This document shows positions 50,740 through 62,695 of a DNA stretch of 64,000 bases, piece after piece. Every line of letters starts with the position of its first letter. Position 1 is the stretch's first letter. Source of the DNA: Sipunculus nudus (lineage: Eukaryota; Annelida; Sipuncula; Golfingiida; Sipunculidae); the NCBI GenBank assembly GCA_026874595.1, contig CM049314.1, forward strand, positions 64,514,800-64,578,799. The letters are read 5' to 3'. The translations under genes were made by a program, and so were the position numbers. The notes under the pieces are model-generated. The model was not told the DNA's origin. It made no database searches and saw nothing but the letters and a program-made list of their open reading frames with translations.

Positions 50740-51605
50740 GTCTCCGCCGAAATCAGAGTGGGACGGGTGAAGTGAGGCATGGATTGAGTGGCAAGGGGAA
50801 ACAGAGTTAGGTGTGTTGCATGGATGTCTGCGACCGAAATGGGTATGTAGGTGGACCCACCTGCAACAAAATCCAAAAAGCTGTCCAAGCTGTATACATA
50901 TGCAACATTTTAGGCAGACAAGTCAAACCACTGCTTGTATATGAGTGATTTTATCCAACACAGACAAACAGAAAGACACTGTGCAAAAATGGTAGCAGGA
51001 GGCGCTACCAACTGGACGTATGATAAAGAACTATGAGAGATCTATACACCTGCAAAATTTCAGGAAGATACGTCAAGCCAGTCCTGAGATATAAGCCTGG
51101 ATGTCTGCAGCCTGAATGTGAATGTAGGTGGCGTCACCTATCATAAATTCAAGAAAGCTATCCAGGATGTATGCACATGCAAAAAATTTCAGACGGATAA
51201 GTCCAACACTGCAAAGATATGAGTGACTGTATCCTATAGGCAAATGAGCAGATGGACGCTGTGCAAAAATGGTTGCAGGTGGCGCCACCTGTTTTGTGTA
51301 TGTTATAAAAACTATCATAGGGCTACATTTGTGCAAAAATTTTAACGTGATTGGTCAAAGGAATCCGAAGATATGTGGGTCAATGTGTCAAAACAGGGGC
51401 ACAGATGGTCGCACTGTAAAGGGGAAGGTCAGAGGTCAACGCAAAATATTTCGGCACCGGTTCACATGTGACCCGATAATTGTGTAAAGTTTCGGAAACA
51501 TCTGTCCTGTGGTCCCAGAGTTCTATACCGGAAATGAAAGCGGCGGCGGGAGCGGCGGAACCCGGTCAAAACATACTATTCACAAAGCTTTGTGCTTGCG
51601 GATAC
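50740..51605. mobile_element. TIR element of 866 bp in unit 2
   Basis: Diverged ends: GTCTCCGCCGAAA on the left and GCTTGCGGATAC on the right, against the perfect pair in unit 1. The interior matches but has only two of the 280-bp units, which accounts for the difference of about 570 bp. CAATTAA occurs at 50694-50700 and again at 51605-51611, a possible target duplication if the left edge lies outside the visible TIR. Confidence 0.65.
50821..51290. repeat. 280-bp tandem repeat in unit 2, two units
   Basis: Palindrome positions 50850, 50998, 51127 and 51278 are spaced 148, 129 and 151 bp, the same alternation as in unit 1. Three of the four sites have decayed by one to three bases. Confidence 0.8.
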
Positions 51606-53213
51606 AATTAACGTCAAAAATATATGACAGTGCACGTCGACCTGTATTCCCGTTCTGGGACATACACGTTTTCAAAAATAAATTACTTCGTCTTAAAGTG
51701 ATTGTTGGTACAATAAACAAATTTCCTTTCCTGGGCATTTTATTATATCTAAAATAGACCTGTCTTAACTTCGATATGCTCCATCCGTGCAAGACTTACA
51801 GAGATGGCATTTTGGTCTGTCAAACAATGTATGGTTCCCAGCCTGTTTTGTGCCTCGCTCACGTAATCGTAGCGCAAGGCAGGATGGGACCTACGAAAGT
51901 CAAACACGGAAATCAAAGGGAATGATTTGACAGCCTCATGCAACCTTACATGTTTGATGAATAGGACCGACCTATACTGATGACATATTCCACGGAAAAC
52001 CATTTGCCCTTCCCATAATGCACCATCTGTGCTTCCCGTTGCTCTAATTTCCTTCAAATTCTTGATGGACCTCTTTATAAACGTATTAAGTACATACACT
52101 CTCTGCTGAAACCACTATCTATATAGCCCCTGTTATAAGTGTACAAGTTCTTATCTACAAGCTATAAGTGGACAGGGTACATGTTTCCATGCTGTCCAAC
52201 TGGAAAAAAAAACATGTGACCATAGGAATTCGATTGCGCAAGTGTTGAGGTTTTAAATATAGGCTAAATAAAGGATACATATAGGATAAGGGTTGTTTAA
52301 AGGCAATTTATATGCACATTAATTATTTTTTTACACAGGGTTTATGAAATAAGTGAAAATTGATAAACATGCTAACGTTCAGTGAAGAAAGAAGGCGCTC
52401 ATTCCATTTTGATAATTTTTTAAAAATTTTTTTATCACAATCCCTGGTTCTGGAAAAAAGTTGGTGTTGAGCAGAAACGACCTCTGGTGGAAAGGTGGAG
52501 TAAACGCTCCGTGGACTTCACTTGTCTTGTTTTCCAGGAACGTAACTATTCGTTTGTTTCCGTCGGTAGAGGGGTGAATTAATTATCATGATGAACATTG
52601 TATCTCTTTGATCAACAAAAGTAACACAACTAAGAAACAATTAATTCAAAATAATCAAAAGCAAGTTGGGCGTTACCAGGTGTCACGTCGGTGAATATTT
52701 TCCCCTTTTTCCATACAAACATGATCCACAGAAAAGAGATAGCGCACGCAACGATACAAAAGAGAAACCAAACGACGGAAACAGTAACGTTATGCATGCA
52801 AAGACATTAACCACGGAAAGAAAAAGAACACAAAACATTCCAAAGTGAGAATCCGTGGAGACAACTGGGAAAAAATTAGAAACGAGATTCGCAGAACATC
52901 AAAAATAAGAAATTACGCTGTTGGTGGAGTCCAACGAGGACAAGAAAAAAAACTCAGCAAAATATAGGTGCTGTTAAATACAGGTATTGGAGATCGATGG
53001 TCAAATAATGAATTGTTCTCTGCACAGAGCTCCACGGCAGTTGTCTGATTTCACAGTAAACGATAGCTTGCCACAGGAAAGATCAAATCAGCTCAATGCC
53101 GTTTGGCCTTTATACCGCGCACGAGATATGTACGCTACATGTTTATCGACAAGTTTTCTGCCTCAGCTATCAACGTCAGTTTTGTTTGCCCGAGGCAGGG
53201 TATATTCGTTTGG

Positions 53214-53214
<1 letters not shown>

Positions 53215-53287
<73 letters not shown>
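53215..53287. repeat. (TA)n microsatellite near the end of unit 2
   Basis: Long pure TA run. The corresponding place in unit 1 (near 48540-48560) and unit 3 (near 56325-56335) has almost none. Confidence 0.95.
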
Positions 53288-53289
<2 letters not shown>

Positions 53290-53323
53290 CACGACAGGAA
53301 AGCAATGCATGTATACGTTTTAT

Positions 53324-53326
<3 letters not shown>

Positions 53327-53366
<40 letters not shown>

Positions 53367-54948
53367 AAAAGAAGTAGTAAGAAAACACGATACTGGGTGA
53401 GATAAGTTATGAATTTTCGTGAATATTAATAAATTTATTATCTCTTTAAAGAGTGCCGGCAATAATGTGATGTGCATAGATAAAATTGTCAGCAAGTGTT
53501 TGTCCTATCGAGAAATGTTAAATTTAATTACAGAGATAAAACGAAACAGATCCAAATTAAAGGACAAAGTGGTCATTAGGGAAATAGTAGTTTATGATTA
53601 TCTACTTCGGCTGCATTTATTGCATTAAATGTGTCTTTAATGTGAATTTACAGCACGAGATTATCTAATCGCGTATCCATATCACATATCCGTTAATTGA
53701 ATTTGGTAATTTTAGTAAATTTGTCTCTTTGATGCTTCACAGAGGTCTTCGAAATATCATTAAAAAGTCACACATTGCATTTATATGGCACAACGTAATC
53801 TGCACGCGATCACCACCATAGGTTTATTGGCCAGTTTGCGGCCATATTGACGGCACGTCTGCTATGCTCCAGCGACAGCGGCAACTATTCGGTCGTTGAG
53901 ACCATGTTATTCTCAGTAATTTTCCTGCTCTACTGCCGTTAGAAACGTGATCACGTCATTTGTTCTGGCGAGTTGTTTGGCCGGTCCGACCCGCTGATTC
54001 TCTGCCGCCATTGATGTTGAGCCGTGTGACAGACGATGTCGTAAAAGCTCAACCCGTTGCCGTAAATCGGTCGCTCCCAACATTGCTTGCATACACTTTG
54101 GTTCCAACCTCAGTTCATAAAGCCACTGAAATCACCAGTCCCTTATCATCCTTTATGACTAGAAAATTGCATATGACATTTTATTAGTCTCAAGTTTTTG
54201 CGAGGTATCTCTTCATGGAAACATTTCAATTTCATGAAAACTGATATTTAATTTGGCAACATTAGAGAGCAACCCGAGACCGCATGTTTAACTCAGCCAA
54301 AATTTTGGACCACCAGATCCGGACTATTATACATTGGTGTGCGCTTTAGCGCAGGTATATATATATATATATGATATATTCGAAAAATGTCTGGCACGGT
54401 ACACAAACTGACACTTTGTATACCACAGATCAACTTTGCCCGCCCATTATACCAACGATTCACGAAGGTCTCGCTATCACCCAGGATAAACTAAATTCTC
54501 AAACTGAGTATGGCAATAAGGATCAGTTCAATATAAATGGGTTCTTCTTTGGGAGTTACCCCGTTTCTCCACAAAAATGATTAAACCCAGTCATTATATT
54601 TTAAACATAATTACCAACATATATACCGACAAACAACTAACAAAGGGTTGACAAGCCTATCGGATAGGTTCTATTGAAACGTTTAACTGGAGGTCAGTTT
54701 TGAAGAATGCAATGTTTTTATATTAGTTCGTTCATAATCCCTCCGAGACGTCTTGAATTCCATTTGAAATCTTAACTACAATTTACAAGCATTGAAATAT
54801 AGAAACAATAAACACACTCGTGTTACTCTGTTAAATGATATATAAATTTAAATTTATTCTCTCCGTTTATTGAAATATTCAGCATATCAAAACATCGCAA
54901 CTATATTCAGATTGACTGAAAATTAATTAAAACATTATTATTATTATA

Positions 54949-54996
<48 letters not shown>

Positions 54997-56372
54997 ATGT
55001 AACCTAATTTATATTGCAACTATGATATCAATTATAAGATAACGTCAGAAATACATAACAGTGCACGACGACCTGTATCCCGTTCTGAGACGTAACAGTT
55101 TATAAATAAATCATACTTCCACTTAAAGAAAGTGTTGGTATTATGGACAAAATATCTTTCCTGGGTATCTTATTATCTCAAAAATAGACTTGTATCAACA
55201 CCAATATACTTCATCTGTGCCAGACTGACAGAACTGCTGGCATGCTGGTTTATAAAATAGTAGCATGGTTCCCAGCTTGTGATCACGTGATCGTAGCGCT
55301 AAGCGAGATTGGGACTACGATAGTTAAACAGGGAAATCAAAAGGAATATTTTGACGGCTTCATGCAATTTTAACTTATTTGGTTAATAGGAGTTTATTAA
55401 ATAAGTGAACATTGGTGCGCGTTCTCACGTTCAGTAAAGAAAGAAGGCGCTCATTCCATTGTGATCATTTTTTTATATTTTTATTTGAATGTTTAGACTA
55501 ATATTCTCGGCCATCTCCACAATCCCTGGAACTGGAAAAAGCTGGTTTTGAGTAGAAACGACCTCTGGTGGAGAGGTGGAGTTAACGTTCCGTGGAAGTC
55601 ACTGGTCTTGTTTTTCACTGACGTAACTATTCGTTTGTTTCCGTCGGTAGAGGGGTGAATTAATTATCATGATGAACATTGTATCTCTTTGATCAACAAA
55701 AATAAAACAACACGGAAATAAATAAATTCAAAATGTTCAAAAGCAAGTGGCACGTTACCAAGTGTGACGTAGGTGAATATCCGCCTCTTTTGCCATTCAA
55801 ACTTGATCCACAGAAACGAGGTAGCGCACGCAGGAGAAACAAAGGAGAAACAACCGAAACAGTGACGCCATGCATGCAGAAACCTACACCACGAATAGAA
55901 ATAGAACGTAAAACATACCAAAGCGAGAATCCATTGAGATAACTCGAAAAAAACACGCCAGGTAAAGAAAAATATCAAAACAGGAAACGAGATTCACAGA
56001 ACAAATTCACCGTCTGTGACTTCTAACGAGTACACAAAAAAAACCCAGCAAAATATAAGTGCCGTCAAAAATACAGGTATTGGAGATCGATGGTCAAATA
56101 ATGAATTCTTCTCTGCACAGAGCTCCACGGCAGTTGTCTGATTTCACAGTAAACGATAGCTTGCCACAGGAAAGATCAAATCTAAGCCATGCCGTTTGGC
56201 CTTTTCACCGCGCACGGAGTTAATTTCGCCACGAGAAATGTACGCCCCATTTGTATCGACAAGATTTCTGTCTCCGCTATCGACGATAGATTTGTTTGCC
56301 CAAGGCAGGGTATATTCTTTGGATATTTATATAACACGACAGGACGGCAATGCACGTGTACGTTTTATGTCA
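53327..56372. repeat. Large tandem unit 3 (about 3.0 kb)
   Basis: Opens at a (GA)n run (53327-53363). Landmarks: GATTATCTAATCGCGTATCC near 53660, GGCCGGTCCGACCCGCTGAT at 53979, CACGGTACACAAACT near 54395, a TA run at 54942-54992, then GTAACCTAATTTATATT joined almost directly to AACGTCAGAAATACATAACA (55030-55060). The TIR element is absent. A CATGCATGCAGAAACC block is at 55869. It ends at TTTTATGTCATGGAGAGAGA. Confidence 0.8.
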
Positions 56373-56474
56373 TGGAGAGAGAGAGAAAGAAAGAGGGAGA
56401 GAGAACGCATCGTAACAGATAGACAGAGGAAAGACAATATAGGAACACGTTATTATAAAACAAAAGCACGAGAG

Positions 56475-56515
56475 AGGTATATCTGAGACCCTTATGAACA
56501 TAAGCAGCAAATCCC

Positions 56516-56576
<61 letters not shown>

Positions 56577-56785
56577 CGTCGTCACAGATATACAGAAAGA
56601 ATGAGGAAAAATACGTAACAATACAATACGAGCTGGAGAGAGTTATATCCAAGATCTTGATAAAACACTTAGCATAAAATGAGAGAGAGAGAGACAGACA
56701 GACAGACAGAATGACAGAGAGACAGACAGACAGATAGAGATTACGTCGGTGAAGATAGACAGAAAGGAAGAGGAAGAACCCGTAG

Positions 56786-56839
<54 letters not shown>

Positions 56840-57114
56840 GAGAGAAGTGTATGACATCAATCTGACTTCAGTGTAGACAATAACACCACACCAAAAAACT
56901 TGTTTATCGCATGATTTAAACCGCAGGAGGCCAATCGGAACGAAATATTTTCATATATCCGTCCCCATTGACTATGACTGTCTGCCGGGATTCCCAAAGT
57001 AATCCGTTCATTGACCTCACCGCGTCTCACGTCTTTTGGTGCCTGGGGGTGTTTTGGAACAGAACCAAGAGAGGGGTATATGTAAGACATTTATGAACAC
57101 TAGCAGCAGAACCC

Positions 57115-57167
<53 letters not shown>

Positions 57168-57360
57168 CGTCGTGACAGAAAGAATGGGAAAAAAGTACGT
57201 AACAATACAATAAGAGCGGGAGAGAGTTATATCAAAGATCTTGATAAAACTCATAGCATAAAATGAGATAGACAGACAGACAGAAAGACAAGCAGACACA
57301 CAGACAGATAGAGATTACGTCGATACAGATAGACAGTGAGGAAGAGGAAGAGCCCGTAGC

Positions 57361-57395
<35 letters not shown>

Positions 57396-57614
57396 AGGGT
57401 ATGGCATCAATCTGACTTCAGTGTAGACAATAACACCACACCAAATAACTTGATTATCGCATAATTTAAACCCCTGGAGGCCAAACGGAAAGAAATATTT
57501 CCAAATATCCGTCCCCGTGGACTATGACTGTCTGCCGCGATTCCCAAAATATCAGTTCATTGACCTCACCGCCTCTCACCTTTTTTTACTTCTTGGGGGT
57601 GTTTTGGAACAGAA
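56475..57614. repeat. 598-bp tandem duplication with nested (GA)n tracts
   Basis: GGTATATCTGAGACCC-TTATGAACAT-AGCAGCA at 56475 recurs as GGTATATGTAAGACATTTAT-GAACACTAGCAGCA at 57073. Both are followed by GA runs (56516-56573 and 57116-57165), ACTTCGTCGT-ACAGA, a GACAGACAGACAGA stretch, another GA run (56790-56830 and 57364-57395) and an identical CATCAATCTGACTTCAGTGT block. Both copies end near GGGGGTGTTTTGGAACAGAA. Confidence 0.85.
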
Positions 57615-59919
57615 ACCTCATTGCCTTCCGCCTCCCAATAGAAATATAGAGGAGGCAAAGAATAATAAATCCGGCACCCATTTGTTTTTGTTTTAAACTA
57701 CACTCACTCATTTTAGATAAATTTTGTATTTGTAGCTTTCTGAAATTTGAAGATCGTAAACATTAATCTTAAGATTTTTCATAGAGATAAACTACATGGG
57801 ATGAATGCTTGGTTTATATGAGTGTTTTCAAACTTCCGCCAAGCTTCAGTAAACTTACGCAAACCTTTTCTCTAAGATGATGGTGGGTTAGGAACCACCA
57901 AGACAATAATCGATTAACTTTTTTGAGGTAAATCGGTTCACCATGAAAAAACAGTGATTTAAAGATTCTGTCGCATTGTAAATGAAATTTCATTCTAATA
58001 CAGCTGCTGATCGGTATTAGCGGTTGTCATGCTTCGGAAGGTGACCTGGGATGGACTTGTTGAACCATGACAGGTTGGCCTATACAGCACGCGGGTATGA
58101 ACTCTCCGACAACATCTTGTTTGAGGTTAGGTCTGTTGCCGGTATATGGCGCTGTCTGGTGTATTGAAATCAAATTGTCATCGTACTACAGTACTGTGGT
58201 TTGCTTTAAGTTCGCCAGAGAACGTGGTCATCTTCCCGAATCCCCAGGGGGGGGGGAAATAAAACCTTAGTGAATAAACCGCCTCAGCTACACAGTTGAA
58301 AAGTTATTTATACAGAAGCCTAATCGGGATCGCATTCACGGCATGCATGGTTACACCAAAAATGCAAAGGACTGATACGGTATGCAAATTATAGCAGATT
58401 GTTTATGGTATGTACATCAACGATTGATTTCATGAGTTGATCTTTTATATTGTCTGGCAATAAAAACATGTACACGGTTGATTTTTCTTGCGGATTATCA
58501 TTAAATTGCTAAAATTCTGCGCGCACATACAATAATTCGTATCCTAACAAGGATTGGGTCAAAATGAGACAGAAAATAGAACATGAAAACCAAGTTTAAA
58601 GAGATCACGGATCAAGGTGAGACCAATAAGAGGAAATGTATATTCAAGTTTATAAGGGACACAGATTGGGGTGTGAGATAAAATGGGAAAGTCAGTCTAA
58701 ACATTCCAGGGTATTCAGTTATTCAAGCGGGTCGAACCCTCTATTCCATAATACCTGTGCTCCCGTACTTTGAGCTTGATCGAGTCTACCTTTTTGCTTC
58801 TTCATTTCTGTTTTGCCATTCAAACAAGTTTGTTTTGTGTGTCTAATACAATCAACTAGTGTGATAGATTGATCAGGGAAAAATAGGAATTAGAGAATAC
58901 CCTGATATACAGGGGATGATCATAGGTACCGGGGAACATAAGTACCGGGAAATATATAGGTACGCCCCAAGGGAGCAGCATTAGACAGTCACAAAACAGC
59001 ATGAACCCTGCAGCGTCAGTCTAAACAAAAGGGTTGGTACATATAGAGAAAATGAGATTAACCAAAAATATAACATGAAAGACGTACAAAACCAAGTAAA
59101 AGGAAGGAACCAAGCCGGGTACATCCTTTGTAAGAAAGATGAAAGGGTACGCTAACTGGGAAACATGAACACTGTATCCTGGCGAGAAATTGATGCTTAA
59201 CCAACTTAGGTCGGAAAAAGTGGTCGCAAGAGGATTATCTTGTAGCGTGATCTGGGCTTTATTGAAAAGCGATTACACTTTTTTGACCTCTGTTTTATCG
59301 GGAGTGTCATGGGGCTTAAGCTCTTGATCACGTATCCTGGGTCGTCTAGTGCCTCCGGCGTTTGACTATCAGTGACGATACCCGCAGCGAAACTATCAAA
59401 AACCATATATGAAAGATGATGGAAAATTAAACGAAATATTGGAAACCTCTGTCTAAGTATCTATATTTAGCATTCTCATAGCACAATGCTTAAGCATCAG
59501 TGAACATAATATATTTTTTACAGTATCTTTTTCCTCATACAATAGACATGACACCGCCAGAGTTTCTCACTGAAGCTACATACAAAAGATTTGTTATACG
59601 AAATGTCAGAACAAAAATTACTTTGCGAGCGAGCATTTTTTTAAATAATCAAAGAAAATGATAAACAATCCAATTTTAAGGATCAGATGCAAGAGCAAAT
59701 AAATAAAAACCTCACCCAGGACCTTGTCCTCATATGCCCCCATCCCTTATTGATCCACTAAGAGTACGAAACGCGAATCCATAGAACAACTACTTTTTTA
59801 TGGTCATACTAATATTCTGATATTCTGTCTGAACCCGACGTCGAAATATGCGGGCATCTTCTGATGTAGTTTTTGAAGTCATGGTTAAACTGCAGTGTTT
59901 GCTTGTTTTTTTTTATACC
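57615..59919. other. Unannotated DNA
   Basis: No gene supported. Three GGTAC words within 50 bp near 58925-58972 (GTACCGGGGAACATAAGTAC) form a tiny local repeat. A G run lies near 58248-58257. Confidence 0.45.
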
Positions 59920-60190
59920 AGCGGTACATCCTTAATTCCAACAAGTGGGTTTTATGCGGTTCGCAAATGGCAGCCCTAATGAACAGTTTCGAAATTTTGC
60001 GTGGTCAGGGTTTCATAATGGTACGAAAATATGAGAGACAAGCACTTCAAGTACAGTCTTAGTGAGAATTTATATGAGGAGTTTGGTGGGCACTGGACCT
60101 GTATCTTCCAAGCAGAACCCGGAGAAACGCTTTTAGATAACCGCGACCTTATTATAATATTATAGTAGGATGTATAGCTTTTTCGGTGTG
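59920..60190. repeat. Dispersed repeat with GGAGTTTGGTGGC core, copy 3
   Basis: CTTAATTCCAACA, CGCAAATGGCAGCC, GAGGAGTTTGGTGGGCACTG, GACCTGTATCTTCCAAG, AGAAACGCTTTTAGATAACC and TATAGTAGGAT, in the order seen at 16650-16975. Confidence 0.5.
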
Positions 60191-61828
60191 GGTCCCGTTT
60201 ATTTGTTTCATATTATTGACCCCAATCGGTGTATGCTAGTTAGTAGCTCATGTTAGAGTGTGTATCTCTTTATGCCAGCTAACTCCTGCTTCATGTGCAC
60301 CGGTATCGATCTGATTCCATCAAGGAAGTCGGTATGCTCATCCCACTCTTTGTGATCCAGACTCTGAAACAACCTTAACACCCAAGTGCGCCTATCGGGA
60401 GTGCCCCATTTGACTCAAAACAGTCTGCCGTCATGTCAGAGTGACTGAACTTGTTATGCAATAAATTGCACGAAAAATGATTGAAGATGAAACATTTTTT
60501 TTTTTTTCAATCACATTTTGACCTAATGGCCTTCAGGCACATTCTATAAAGTTTAATGGGGCCAGCTGTTTAACTTTGTGTGTGTACTTTTTGATAACAT
60601 GGGCGCATTTGCGAAAAACATTCCGTCATAACTGAGCATTTTACTAAAAGTCCCTGCAGTTTGACTTCACACAAGCATGTGCCCTATGGGTCGTGTGACT
60701 CCCAGGAAAAATTGAGTACGAGTATAATGAACGGAACATCTACGTAAAATTTTGGCAACACGGAAATGTGTATTATTTCATTGATATCGTGTTTCACTGG
60801 AACTGAAAAGTGCAATAGAATGAGTGTAAGTACCTACATGTACCTACACGATATATGTTATCACAACAGAACAACATGGTCTGCTAAAGGTAAACAACAG
60901 GAATAATGGGCTATCTGTTTAAATCTAGGTTAAAGGTGTCATATGTTTTACCGTTTTCTCTCTCTCAAAGCAATTAATTAGAACATTTTAAAAGTGAATC
61001 TCAACAGGTTTATGCCTGTGCAATATTGGTTGACACGTACAGCACTTTTCATTCTGTTTATAAATGTCTAAACCCTTCGGTTCTTCCAAGTTTTGTTTTC
61101 CTCCCAAAGCCAGAACTATGATTTGATTAACCAACAATTGGGGGTTTCCTGATACATAATTCATATTTTGGTGGCATGTTTTAAATTCAAAACTCCAAAC
61201 ACCTATGCAGATTGTTTAATAGACAAGACATTACCTTTACTGTTAAACATTCTTTTAACATTACAGTTTCAAATACCAAGACGGTACAATACTGTGAATT
61301 ATTGCGCAGGGAGCCCTGTGTGAGAGCTGCACGGATCAGTCACTCCCTACTAGGCTAATCGCGGGTGACCTGGTGTTATTTACGGAAAACGGATGCGAGG
61401 CAGATGATATAACAACCACAGGCGTTCTTCTCCAAGTACTCTCCAAGCAAACTCCAAACAGATCCGGAAAAAAAATCTGTGAACGAACTGGTCAACAAAC
61501 AACAGAGGAATGTATTGCTGCCGCTAACGAGAGAGGCTTTAGGGTATGGACGGTAACGATACCGTACTGACACTAATGGGCGCAGCATTGGTGATTTTAC
61601 GGTAACGGTACCGTACTGATTCTACCTTCGTTGTTTCACACAGCATGTTTTGCTGCCTTGCTTGTGAGCCTTTGGTAGCTCTGATATTTATCAAATGACG
61701 GGGGTAATTTATCACATGACAATTGGTCTGATCAGCGGAACTACCGGCGGTGGTGATTAACCAGGGGTCCGCCAGCGGAGAGCATTCAACACCAGATTAA
61801 ATTAATTATGTGCGTACACCACATTCTT
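60191..61828. other. Unannotated DNA with a duplicated palindromic word
   Basis: CGGTAACGATACCGTACTGA near 61549 and CGGTAACGGTACCGTACTGA near 61600 are direct repeats 51 bp apart, the second containing the palindrome ACGGTACCGT. They follow a 65-codon frame (61373-61570) that I do not recognise and do not call. Confidence 0.45.
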
Positions 61829-62176
61829 ATAGCCTCCGCCAGGAGTTTATGCTTTAATCCCCGTTCGCGTGCATGTGTGTGTTTATTTGTATAAGTCTGT
61901 GTTTGTTCACAACATAAATCATGCAGTCATGAACGGACTGTCATGAAATTTTCAGGACATTTCTGTAATGGCCAAATTAACAATCGATTAGATTTTGGTG
62001 AGGATCCGGAACAAAGATCCGGATTTAGGAATAACATCAGGGAGCAATCAGGAATAACAGTCACGAATTCACAAATGAACCAGGGAACGCGGGCCGAATA
62101 AGTGAATGCAAACACGGTTTTGTGAGCATCCCACAATAGAAACCTCCACTAATGCGGAGGCTTGCATTCCTCAAAA
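61829..62176 (+). mobile_element. MITE, CCTCCGCC-ended family, copy 3 (fullest)
   Basis: Left end AGCCTCCGCCAGGAGTTTAT, right end GCGGAGGCTTGCATTCCT, giving roughly complementary GCCTCCGC termini about 348 bp apart. The interior includes a GTGTGTTT-rich block, CAGTCATGAACGG, CATGAAATTTTCAGG, CGATTAGATTTTGGTGAGGA with GGATCCGG-type words, and CGAATAAGTGAATGCAAACA. It lacks coding capacity. The copies at 9219-9495 (opposite strand) and 37055-37382 match it block by block. Confidence 0.65.
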
Positions 62177-62373
62177 TGCAGTTTTCTAGTAGTCACACAG
62201 TCACGAGATCCAGACAAATAGAAGCTTGTAAGGTATAAATGTTGGTTTAGGATCATGATATTTCTACATTTCGTGTTTAGTGTAGAAGCGTGTTATAAAT
62301 TTTATGTTTGAGGAATAATTGCCAGATTCCAATGGGTACTAACTGGTTGAATAGACTATTATAGTAGTGGATA
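62177..62373. other. Spacer
   Basis: Nothing recognised. Confidence 0.5.
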
Positions 62374-62695
62374 TGACGTAATGGTTAGTGGTGGCGTAAT
62401 GGTTAGTGCGCTGGACTTGTTATCGCAAGGTTGTGGGTTCGTGTCTCGATCTGACCGCCCTCTGCCAAAGTTTTTACCACAATGGTGCGCTCTCTCGACC
62501 CAGGAGTCAATGGGTACTGGTCATTGGTGGCAAGGAAATGTAGAACAAATAACCTTCCAGCGCCTGTTATGGCTGCTTGGGCTGTTGCTCCCCAGGGAGC
62601 CGAGAAACGCTACAAGAATGAACAGCCCGAAAGACCAGGAAGGCAAAGTGTAAAATCGGATGAGACTGACACCATCGGTGATATCAGACTATAAA
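62374..62695 (+). mobile_element. tRNA-derived SINE, family 2
   Basis: A tRNA-like head with A box TGGCGTAATGG (62392-62402) and B box GGTTCGTGTCT (62436-62446) at tRNA-like spacing. A second copy of GCGTAATGGTTAGTG (as ACGTAATGGTTAGTG) lies just upstream, so the head is partly duplicated. The body has GACCCAGGAGTCAATGGGTA, CTGCTTGGGCTGTTGCTCCC and CAGGGAGCCGAGAAACGCTA. It is unlike family 1 outside the tRNA boxes. The frames of 70-90 codons through it are incidental. Confidence 0.7.

Larger units (their letters stand above)
48603..53326. repeat. Large tandem unit 2 (about 4.7 kb)
   Basis: Opens at a (GA)n run (48603-48631) and carries a second GA run (48743-48801) preceded by GGTATATCTAAGG. 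The landmark series of unit 1 follows in order: GATTATCTCATCGCATATCC near 49087, the GTCCGACCCGCTGATTCTCT block at 49414, CACGGTACACAAACT near 49880, the TIR element 50740-51605, GTATGGTTCCCAGC near 51829 and CATGCATGC-like sequence near 52795. Ends at a TTTTATGTCAGAGAGAG junction. Confidence 0.85.

Noticed and set aside
62381-62694. Frames of 90 and 70 codons near the right end
   Set aside because: They run through a tRNA-derived SINE.
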